Shown here piece by piece: positions 55,139 through 64,000 of a DNA stretch of 64,000 bases. Position numbers and translations under genes: made by a program. The DNA is from Endozoicomonas gorgoniicola (GTDB lineage: Bacteria; Pseudomonadota; Gammaproteobacteria; Pseudomonadales; Endozoicomonadaceae), in the NCBI RefSeq assembly GCF_025562715.2, contig NZ_JAPFCC010000001.1, positions 4,818,501 through 4,882,500 of the forward strand, in the 5' to 3' direction. Under the pieces are notes generated by a model. It was not told the DNA's origin. It saw only the letters and a list, made by a program, of their open reading frames with translations, and did not search any database. Within the stretch, counting starts at the first letter, position 1. Every line of letters starts with the position of its first letter.

Positions 55139-56185
55139 CTAACAAACCTTCTGCCATTGTGAACCCCGGCCCTTGCCGATGGGTTCCAGACGACCCTGTT
55201 CCCGAAGCCCCTGAATCACTTTCTTCACCAGCTCACGACTGACGGTAGGAATCTGCAAACAGATATCCGCCACAGAAAATGGTTCTTCCCGCTCTTCAAT
55301 CGCTATGGTGATCAACTGTGATTTGGGCGCCCGGCTACTTTGTCCCTGCAACGCTTTTACGCGGACTTCCAGTTCCTCAAAAGCCTGAATCAAAGCATCA
55401 AGAAAAAAGTTAATCCACGGCATTGGGTTGTGCGTGCCTTCATGCCAGCCTTTTACGCTGCGTTGCATCGCATCAAAATAGGCCGTCTGATTCTGAGACA
55501 AGATTCGTTCCAGGCTGATAAAACGCCCGACATGGTAACCGTTCAGCGACAACATCATTAACGCCAGCAAACGGGCAATACGGCCGTTGCCGTCACTGAA
55601 TGGATGAATACAGAGAAAATCCAGTACCGCACAGCTGATCACCAGCAGCGGCTCAACCGTACGATCCAGAGCGCCATGATACAGCTCAACCGTTTTTTGC
55701 ACGGCTGCAGCCGTTTCAGCCGCTGGCACTGTACGATAAAGCACCCCCTTGATGATTCCGTCAGCATCACGCTCGACAATATCCTTGTTCGTCGCTTTCC
55801 AGCGTCCACCCTCGTGGGGTAGATAACTGTAGAGCAGGGCATGCAACTGGCTGACCAGGCTGACCGACAGGTTCGTGTGTTCTGCCGGATCGACCACCAT
55901 TTCCAACACGTCATGATAACCGGCCACCTGACGTTCAACCGGCGTTCTTGGTCGTATTTCCTGTAAGACCAGTTTGCGGATGACCTCTCTCGGCGCAAGG
56001 ATATTTTCCAGACTGTTGCCATACTCCACCGACTCCAGCGTCGCCACCTGCCGCAGAGTATCAAGCACTTCGGGCTGCTGGCGAATAACCAGCGGCTGAC
56101 GCCCCAGGAACTCTCCAAGCCGACGAAAGCGAGCGAGTTGGGCAGCCGTAAAGCGGTATTCAGATAAACGTTCCAGACTATTCAT
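55139..56185 (-). CDS. Fic-family protein with DUF4172-like N-terminus and C-terminal winged helix
   Basis: A 348-residue protein. The Fic active loop HPFSDGNGRIARL sits at 194-206 with His194, Asp198 and Arg202. An upstream YGNSLENI (about 55-62) lies where class II Fic proteins keep an inhibitory (S/T)xxxE(G/N) helix; here the first position is Gly. The last ~60 residues look like a winged HTH (FSVADICLQIPTVSRELVKK). Probably an autoinhibited AMP-transferase; the target is unknown. Confidence 0.85.
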   Translation of the reverse strand: MNSLERLSEYRFTAAQLARFRRLGEFLGRQPLVIRQQPEVLDTLRQVATLESVEYGNSLENILAPREVIRKLVLQEIRPRTPVERQVAGYHDVLEMVVDPAEHTNLSVSLVSQLHALLYSYLPHEGGRWKATNKDIVERDADGIIKGVLYRTVPAAETAAAVQKTVELYHGALDRTVEPLLVISCAVLDFLCIHPFSDGNGRIARLLALMMLSLNGYHVGRFISLERILSQNQTAYFDAMQRSVKGWHEGTHNPMPWINFFLDALIQAFEELEVRVKALQGQSSRAPKSQLITIAIEEREEPFSVADICLQIPTVSRELVKKVIQGLREQGRLEPIGKGRGSQWQKVC

Positions 56186-56335
56186 ACATCGAACTCAGTA
56201 GCAATCACACAGGCTAAACAGATAATTATCGTTTACAACTCTTAGTAAAGATAACAAAAACACAAGAGTAACCAATAATTTCAGTAACCTCTAGCTTTGG
56301 AGCTAAAACCACATTTATCGTGTAATTAAAAGGTA

Positions 56336-57154
56336 TTATTGATTATATTGCACTTCATTGTGCAAATAATCAGCCACTCTGTCAGCCCAGCCAAACCGTT
56401 TTATAAGATCTGAAAAACGTTTGTCCAGCGATGCTCTTAAAGACAGGGGCTGACCACTGACCGGATGCATAACTTCCATTTCAATACAGGCCAGCAACAG
56501 ACGGTCTGCACCAAAGTGTGTAGCAAAATAACGGTTGTGGTTTCCCTTACCGTGTTTTGCGTCTCCTATAATCGGGTGCGCAATATGCTTCATATGACGA
56601 CGAATCTGATGTTTTCGCCCTGTTTTCGGTCGGGCTTCAACCAGTGAGTAGCGACTCTGTGGATAACGGTCAATCGCGACAGGTATCTCAACTGTTGCCA
56701 GTCTTGTGAACTCCGTTACAGCGTCCTGGGCAGGCTTGTCCTGCTGTGCTTTACGATCCGTCATCTTATCCAGCTCTTCTTTGAGGGCATGGTCTATAAC
56801 ACCAGACTCCGGAGCGTAACCGCGCACAATCGCCAGATAGTTTTTTTTCACACTGTTTGATCCAAACTGCTGCCCCATCTGCTTCGCGATTTCCGGAGAC
56901 AATGCGAACAGCAGAACACCGGATGTTGGTTTATCCAGCCTGTGCAGTGGATAAACCCGCTGACCAATCTGATTCCTGACTTCCTGCAAGGCAAAACGGG
57001 TTTCATGCCGGTCAATCATGGAGCGGTGAACCAGTAATCCTGAAGGCTTATTCACAGCAACCAGGCAGTCATCCTGATAAAGAATTTCCAATGGCTTATC
57101 GTGTTTTTCTAAATTGTGCTTTTTGGAAAGGGGTTGTGGTGTGTCTTCACTCAT
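56336..57154 (-). CDS. truC: tRNA pseudouridine(65) synthase TruC
   Basis: ATG 57154 gives 272 residues. The RluA-type active site is YPLHRLDKPTSGVLLF with the catalytic Asp, and the binding motif RPKTGRKHQIRRHMKHI follows. KPAQDAVTEFTRLATVEIPVAI is the TruC signature stretch. It makes pseudouridine 65 in tRNA. The gene just upstream (minus strand) is broken by ISL3. Confidence 0.9.
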   Translation of the reverse strand: MSEDTPQPLSKKHNLEKHDKPLEILYQDDCLVAVNKPSGLLVHRSMIDRHETRFALQEVRNQIGQRVYPLHRLDKPTSGVLLFALSPEIAKQMGQQFGSNSVKKNYLAIVRGYAPESGVIDHALKEELDKMTDRKAQQDKPAQDAVTEFTRLATVEIPVAIDRYPQSRYSLVEARPKTGRKHQIRRHMKHIAHPIIGDAKHGKGNHNRYFATHFGADRLLLACIEMEVMHPVSGQPLSLRASLDKRFSDLIKRFGWADRVADYLHNEVQYNQ

Positions 57155-57164
57155 TTTCTGTTTT

Positions 57165-57187
57165 CGTAGCCCGTAGCCCGTAGCCCG
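57165..57187. repeat. 7-bp tandem repeat (CGTAGCC) x3
   Basis: Three perfect heptamers plus CG, directly upstream of the truC start. Too short to interpret functionally. Confidence 0.7.
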
Positions 57188-57203
57188 TTGCAATATTTGG
57201 TGC

Positions 57204-57492
57204 TTACATAACTTCGAGGTCAGTCAGATCGGCACGCATCAGGTCATCCCTGCCCAGATCAAAGCCCGCCACAGCAACATGTACCTGGAACCAGCTACGC
57301 AGCTGTGCGGCGTTCCGCTCTTCCGGCCAGCGGGCCGGGTCTTCTTCCCAGGCAGACAGTTCGTTTTCCATCATATCGCGAGCGTTCTGGTCAATGATGA
57401 TGTTCAGTGCCTCTTCGGTATCCTGTTCGTCCAGAAGATAAGCGCCACCTTCCAGAGACCAGTCTTCAGGCAGATCGGCACCAAGGGATTTA
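57204..57492 (-). pseudogene. 3' part of a small gene split by ISL3
   Basis: Encodes KSLGADLPEDWSLEGGAYLL... to DLTDLEVM, acidic and tryptophan-bearing (AAWEED-like SAWEEDPARWPEER). No known domain. The frame's apparent N-terminus (57584) is translated from the IS. Rejoined with 58823-58892 it gives a ~117-residue protein. Confidence 0.85.
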
Positions 57493-58822
57493 GGCTCTTC
57501 CTCAATTTGAGTGGGTGATTTATTATATTCTGAAGCACTCAATGCAAGGATGCACCGATGCGTGATAAGCAACTCTATTCTCAAATACTGGGTATTGAGT
57601 CTCCTTGGTTCGTTTCTGAAGTTGAATTGTCATTACAGGATCAACAGGTTCGGGTATTCATTGAACACAATGGTAAAAAGGCCTGCAAATGCAGTGTTTG
57701 CGATAAGCCCTGCTCTGGCTACGACCACATCACTCAGAAGTGGCGTCATCTGGATACCTGTCAGTTTCAGACTATTCTAGTTGCCAGGGTTCCACGGACC
57801 CAGTGCCCTGAGCATAAGGTGTTAGCCATCAATGTGCCCTGGGCTGAATCTGACTCTCGATATACAGCTCTGTTTGAAGCCCTTGTTATTGACTGGCTAA
57901 AGGAGGCAACTACGAAGGCAGTTGCACGACAAATGAAGCTTGGTTGGAATGCCATAGACGGTATTCAGCAGCGTGCAGTGAAGAGAGGACTGGCTCGTCG
58001 TGATGCTAAGCCACCAAAACGAATCGCTGTTGATGAAACCTCATTTCAAAAGCATCATGAATACGTCACAGTGGTCACTGACCACGACCAAGGCGTTGTT
58101 ATTCACGTTTCTGATGACCGTAAAAGTGACAGTCTCAACGAGTACTTTGACACACTGCCCTATGACCATAAAGAGGGGATCGAATGCGTGACGATGGACA
58201 TGTCCAAGGCTTACATCAAGTCAGTCAGTGAGAATGTTCCAGACGCAGATCAGAAGATTGCATTTGATAAGTTTCACGTTGCTCAGTCTCTGGGTAAAGC
58301 TGTCAACAAGGTTCGGATAGAAGAGAACAAAGCCCTTGTAAACCAAGGTGTAGAGCTGCTTAAGGGGACTCGCTACGACTGGCTGACTAACCCTGAAAAC
58401 ATGTCTGAAGAGCAGTGGGATAACTTCGAACCACTGAGAAACTCGACACTTAAAACAGCTCGCGCCTGGGCCATCCGGCAAATGGCAATGAGCTTATGGA
58501 ATTACAAGTCCAGAGCTTGGGCAATCAAGGCCTGGAAGAGGTGGCTATGCTGGGCGCAGAGATGTCGGCTTGAGCCCATAAAAGAAGTTGCCAGAACGGT
58601 CAAAGAGCACTTGTGGGGTATCATCAACGCTATTGTCCTTGAGGCTAATAACGGTCGAGCAGAGGGAGTGAACAGCAAGATTCAGAGTTTGAAGAATCGG
58701 GCTTGTGGCTTTCGAAACCGTGAAAGATATAAGACAGCGATCTACTTTCATCTTGGAGGCTTGGACTTGTACCCCACTGGCGTACATCGTTGAAAACTAC
58801 CCACTTAAAACAGGGAAGAACC
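57493..58822 (+). mobile_element. ISL3-family element, 1,330 bp with 8-bp target duplication
   Basis: Imperfect ~25-bp terminal repeats: left begins GGCTCTTCC, right (reverse strand) GGTTCTTCCC, both containing TTT(A/G)AGTGGGT. Direct repeats GGGATTTA at 57485-57492 and 58823-58830. Complete insertion. Confidence 0.92.
57558..58793 (+). CDS. ISL3-family transposase
   Basis: A 411-residue protein. N-terminal zinc-finger-like CKCSVCDKPCSGYD, then HTH (ATTKAVARQMKLGWNAI). DDE core: IAVDETSFQKHHEYVTVV (first Asp), VTMDMSKAYIKSV (second Asp), and AIVLEANNGRAEGVNSKIQS (Glu). All family landmarks are intact and full length. Confidence 0.94.
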   Translation: MRDKQLYSQILGIESPWFVSEVELSLQDQQVRVFIEHNGKKACKCSVCDKPCSGYDHITQKWRHLDTCQFQTILVARVPRTQCPEHKVLAINVPWAESDSRYTALFEALVIDWLKEATTKAVARQMKLGWNAIDGIQQRAVKRGLARRDAKPPKRIAVDETSFQKHHEYVTVVTDHDQGVVIHVSDDRKSDSLNEYFDTLPYDHKEGIECVTMDMSKAYIKSVSENVPDADQKIAFDKFHVAQSLGKAVNKVRIEENKALVNQGVELLKGTRYDWLTNPENMSEEQWDNFEPLRNSTLKTARAWAIRQMAMSLWNYKSRAWAIKAWKRWLCWAQRCRLEPIKEVARTVKEHLWGIINAIVLEANNGRAEGVNSKIQSLKNRACGFRNRERYKTAIYFHLGGLDLYPTGVHR

Positions 58823-58892
58823 GGGATTTAACCCAGTCGATAAATGGCTGGGCAGGTTTCAGGCTTACAACACAGCGGTTAATGAACTTCAT
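58823..58892 (-). pseudogene. 5' part of the small gene split by ISL3
   Basis: ATG 58892 with GAGGAA upstream; encodes MKFINRCVVSLKPAQPFIDW and then V-K-S at the junction. It continues in frame into 57492-57204 once the element and one 8-bp repeat are removed. Confidence 0.8.
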
Positions 58893-58972
58893 TTAACGTT
58901 CCTCAAAACAAATCATCAGATGCTGCAAGGGTAACGCTGAAACAAACATCAAGCCAACCGCATTTGTTTCAT

Positions 58973-60205
58973 TCAGACAAATTGTCCGGCGCAATGCCCG
59001 GATGCCCATGCCCATTGAAAGTTATAGCCTCCCAGATGACCGGTGACATCCAGTACTTCTCCGATAAAAAACAATCCTAGCTGTAATCGGCTTTCAAATG
59101 TCTTAGACGACACTTTGCTTGTGCAAACGCCGCCCAGAGTCACTTCTGCTTTTTTATAACCTTCAGTACCTGCTGGTTGCAGTTCCCAGCTTTCAAGCTC
59201 GTTTGCCAGTTCTTCCAACTCTGAGTGACTGTAATGACTAATGGTTTTACGACCACTTTCGGTTAGAAGCCTTAGCTTACCGTGTTCACACAGAGCATTT
59301 GCCAGGCGTTTTGTCAGATGCTCAGCCAGGATCGTCTGGGTTTCTGCCTTTGCACGGCGTTGTTGTGCTTCTTTTAAAAAATCGTAAGCAGTAACAGCAG
59401 GTAGCCAGTTTATAAAAACACTGTCGTTTTCTTTCCAGTAAGAAGACACCTGTAGAATAGCGGGACCACTCATCCCTTTGTGGGTAAACAATACATTTTC
59501 TTTAAAAGACTGACCATTGCAGGTAGCTATGACTTCAGCACTGACTCCTGACAATTCGGCAAACTGTTCCAGCCATTGTTTAGACATGACCAAAGGTACA
59601 AGGGCAGGGCGAGTCGAGATGATGTTATGCCCAAACTGTTCAGCTACCTGATAGCCAAAGCCCGTAGCTCCCATCGTTGGGAATGACAGACCACCTGTCG
59701 CAACAACAAGAGACTGGGTAGAGAAGTGACCGGAAGATGTCTCCAGACGATAAACCGGCGCTTCGCCATTTTTCTGGTGGTCAATACTTTCTATTTTTGT
59801 TCTGGTACGAATAGTGACACCGGCCCCCCGACACTCATTCACCAGCAGGTCAACGATTTGCTGTGAGCGATCATCGCAAAAAAGCTGCCCTAATGTTTTT
59901 TCATGCCAGGCCACCTGGTATTTATCCACAAGCGCCTGAAAGTCCCACTGTGTATAACGGGAAAGCGCTGATTTGCAGAAATGACCGTTATCGGAGAGGT
60001 AGTTCCCCGGCTCGGTATAGAGATTGGTGAAGTTGCAGCGACCACCGCCTGAAATGATAATTTTCTTGCCGATCTTGTTGGCATGGTCAAGCACCAGAAC
60101 CCGCCTGCCTCTTTCACCCGCCGTCAGGGCGCACATCAAACCGGACGCACCAGCGCCAATAACGATGACATCGTATTCAGACAGCAGAGGTTTTGATTGA
60201 GGCAT
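58973..60205 (-). CDS. BaiN/HI0933-family FAD-dependent oxidoreductase
   Basis: A 410-residue flavoprotein. Rossmann motif VIVIGAGASGLMCALTAGER, then KIIISGGGRCNFTN, the family hallmark, and GATGFGYQVAEQFG. The C-terminus is EVLDVTGHLGGYNFQWAWAS. Family members include YhiN and the bile-acid enzyme BaiN; the physiological substrate in most bacteria is unknown. Cytosolic. Confidence 0.92.
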   Translation of the reverse strand: MPQSKPLLSEYDVIVIGAGASGLMCALTAGERGRRVLVLDHANKIGKKIIISGGGRCNFTNLYTEPGNYLSDNGHFCKSALSRYTQWDFQALVDKYQVAWHEKTLGQLFCDDRSQQIVDLLVNECRGAGVTIRTRTKIESIDHQKNGEAPVYRLETSSGHFSTQSLVVATGGLSFPTMGATGFGYQVAEQFGHNIISTRPALVPLVMSKQWLEQFAELSGVSAEVIATCNGQSFKENVLFTHKGMSGPAILQVSSYWKENDSVFINWLPAVTAYDFLKEAQQRRAKAETQTILAEHLTKRLANALCEHGKLRLLTESGRKTISHYSHSELEELANELESWELQPAGTEGYKKAEVTLGGVCTSKVSSKTFESRLQLGLFFIGEVLDVTGHLGGYNFQWAWASGHCAGQFV

Positions 60206-60314
60206 ATCGTTTTACATTCCCGAAACAACTAAGGCTGCGGACTATATACAACCTGCTTTTATAAACCAAGGAGCATAAACCGTTGTCTGTGGTGTTTTTC
60301 CAAACGTTTCTCTA

Positions 60315-60968
60315 TCAACCTGTTTTCGGGAAAACATCCTCCAGAATAAAGTATTCCTTGCGGTTCCCCTCAGACAAGGAGGCTTCCAACATTCTCCGGG
60401 CAACCTGCTGACCGGTTATTGGACGGTACTTTCTTAGAAAAGGTATCCTGCATAAAACGGGCATGATATAAGCTGCAATGCCTTCACCAAGTCTTGGTTT
60501 GTCCCGGCTACCCAGTAACAGTGAAGGCTGGAAGATGCTGATCCGTTTGAAGGGTAGCTCTTTAACATCGTCTTCCAGTTCACCTTTCATCTTCATGTAC
60601 GCTGCAGAACTTTTGGCATTTGCACCACTGGAACTAATGAGCAAATAGTGGGGGATATCATTTCTGGCAGCTATTTTGGCAACCTGTAACTGGTAGTCGT
60701 AATCAATGCGTCTTTGTTCCGCAACTGAACCAGCCTGTTTTCTGGTTGTCCCTAAACAGGAAAATAAAGCGTCACCTTTAAATAACCCGGAATATCGATC
60801 CAGTTTTTCAAAGTCGATTAAATGATTCTGGTGCTTGTCTGATTCCAGTTCCAGAGCCCTTCGGGTCATGGTTACAACCCTTTCAAAAGCATCACTCAGT
60901 ATCAGTTGCTTAACCAGTTCTTTACCAACCAGCCCTGTAGCACCAATAACAACAGCTGTTTTTGCCAT
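60315..60968 (-). CDS. NAD(P)-binding Rossmann protein, TIP30/YbjT-like
   Basis: ATG 60968 with GGAGG upstream; 217 residues. Nucleotide site AVVIGATGLVGKELVKQL; FSCLGTTRKQAGS and HYLLISSSGANAKSSAAYMKMKGE (a YxxxK-type catalytic pair) place it in the atypical short-chain dehydrogenase group. Role unknown. Confidence 0.8.
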   Translation of the reverse strand: MAKTAVVIGATGLVGKELVKQLILSDAFERVVTMTRRALELESDKHQNHLIDFEKLDRYSGLFKGDALFSCLGTTRKQAGSVAEQRRIDYDYQLQVAKIAARNDIPHYLLISSSGANAKSSAAYMKMKGELEDDVKELPFKRISIFQPSLLLGSRDKPRLGEGIAAYIMPVLCRIPFLRKYRPITGQQVARRMLEASLSEGNRKEYFILEDVFPKTG

Positions 60969-61118
60969 ATTGATTCCTCCCTCAAGCAATACAAACCAGA
61001 CTGTATCATTGATCAGGCTTCAGGCGTCGTATTCAGAATGAATATAACGGTTGCTTTTATTTTCTGTCCTTTCTTTTTCTTGTACACATCAGACTTTTCT
61101 TATTTTTTCTGCACACAG

Positions 61119-61153
61119 CAAAAACCCCAACCGATTTCTCGACTGGGGTTTTC
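61119..61153 (-). terminator. rRNA operon terminator
   Basis: AAAACCCCA and TGGGGTTTT arms around a 14-base loop. On the minus strand the stem is followed by a T run. It lies about 85 bases beyond the 5S gene in the direction of rRNA transcription. Confidence 0.85.
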
Positions 61154-61193
61154 ACAGCCTTGAGCGAACACTTGAAACGTTCCTGACGTTTCG

Positions 61194-61221
61194 AAGTGCT
61201 TCCTCCATTCATGGAGGTCGC
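61194..61221 (-). other. 5S-flanking processing stem, downstream arm
   Basis: Contains a palindrome CCTCCATTCATGGAGG and is nearly the exact reverse complement of 61511-61537 on the other side of 5S, so the two can pair across the 5S precursor. Confidence 0.65.
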
Positions 61222-61236
61222 TCAAGGTAAATTGGG

Positions 61237-61355
61237 TGCCTGGCGATGACCTACTCTCACATGGGGAAGCCCCACACTACCATCGGCGATGTGTCGTTTC
61301 ACTTCCGAGTTCGGGATGGGATCGGGTGGTTCCAACACTCTATGGTCACCAGGCA
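61237..61355 (-). rRNA. rrf: 5S ribosomal RNA
   Basis: About 119 bases. On the minus strand it starts TGCCTGGTGACCATAGAGTG and ends with a complementary GCCAGGCA-type closing stem. Conserved CCGAACTCGGAAGTGAAACG is present. It is the last gene of the rRNA operon. Confidence 0.97.
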
Positions 61356-61380
61356 AATTCTTTTTTGAGTTGCAGTTTTT

Positions 61381-61434
61381 CCGCTTTCCGCTTTCCGCTT
61401 TCCGCTTTCCGCTTTCCGCTTTCCGCTTTCCGCT
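61381..61434. repeat. Heptamer tandem repeat (CCGCTTT) x7 in the 23S-5S spacer
   Basis: Seven perfect units plus CCGCT, immediately 5' of the 5S gene on the transcribed strand. Unusual for a ribosomal spacer. Confidence 0.95.
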
Positions 61435-61510
61435 GCCAGTTTAGGCTACTGCAAACTCTGGAATCCTGTTCTTAATAAGCTGTATTTCTTGCTTCACACT
61501 CTCGTGTATG

Positions 61511-61537
61511 GCGACCTCCATGGATGGAGGAAGTGCT
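61511..61537 (-). other. 5S-flanking processing stem, upstream arm
   Basis: Partner of 61194-61221. It also folds on itself (CCTCCATGGATGGAGG). Together the two arms could form a long duplex flanking 5S, a likely RNase III-type processing site by analogy with other rRNA operons. Confidence 0.65.
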
Positions 61538-61582
61538 GAAAATCGTCTGGAACGATTTCAGTACAAATCGCTTTGGCGTTAT

Positions 61583-64000
<2,418 letters not shown>

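Noticed and set aside
57204..57584. 126-residue protein with start at 57584
   Set aside because: The first ~30 codons are ISL3 sequence; the real gene is split, as shown by the 8-bp duplication.
61381..61434. Possible CRISPR or protein-coding repeat (79-codon frame over 5S)
   Set aside because: Simple heptamer microsatellite in an rRNA spacer; the open frame overlaps 5S rRNA.

Overview
The window looks like part of the chromosome of a marine, host-associated gammaproteobacterium. The gene content fits an Endozoicomonas-like member of the Oceanospirillales: a glmU-glmS pair, pyrF, deoB/deoD/deoC, truC and a 23S-5S rRNA end, next to very large secreted proteins with eukaryotic-type domains and many insertion sequences. 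This taxonomic call is inferred from gene content and was not computed.

Layout. 1-3 kb is a nested wreck: an IS200/IS605 element sits inside the reverse transcriptase of a group II intron, which abuts a 5'-truncated ankyrin-type gene. 3-18 kb is an accessory 'effector' stretch: a full ankyrin protein, a small beta-barrel-like protein, a secreted methyltransferase-like protein and an OTU-type cysteine protease (both cut at their 3' ends by one IS66 element), a broken efflux adaptor, and a 1.49-kb-codon protein (12604-17070) with three internal repeats and a RING-IBR-RING (RBR) ubiquitin-ligase-like C-terminus. 18-45 kb is mostly housekeeping and metabolism: glmU-glmS (amino sugar and UDP-GlcNAc synthesis), a TrmB-type regulator, an OprD-type porin, two UshA-like 5'-nucleotidases (one with a ruined active site), deoB-deoD and deoC (nucleoside salvage), apbE with an OYE/FMN_bind/fumarate-reductase fusion, a CHASE histidine kinase with its response regulator, a LysR regulator, and then a 1,286-residue secreted protein of unknown function.

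45-61 kb mixes housekeeping genes (ybjN-like, pyrF, carbonic anhydrase, cytochrome b561, truC, a BaiN-type flavoprotein) with two Fic proteins and three complete IS elements (IS110, IS1595, ISL3). The IS1595 and ISL3 copies each split a small gene cleanly. Their 8-bp target duplications are intact, so the parent reading frames can be rebuilt exactly. The last 2.8 kb is a minus-strand rRNA operon end (23S partial, then 5S and a terminator).

How it fits together. Several long secreted proteins carry ubiquitin-related or ankyrin folds, suggesting work on a eukaryotic host. UshA-like nucleotidase, DeoD, DeoB and DeoC make a route from extracellular nucleotides to glycolytic intermediates. ApbE would flavinylate the neighbouring FMN_bind reductase. 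IS activity has visibly eroded the accessory genes, which fits a genome in flux in a host-associated lifestyle.
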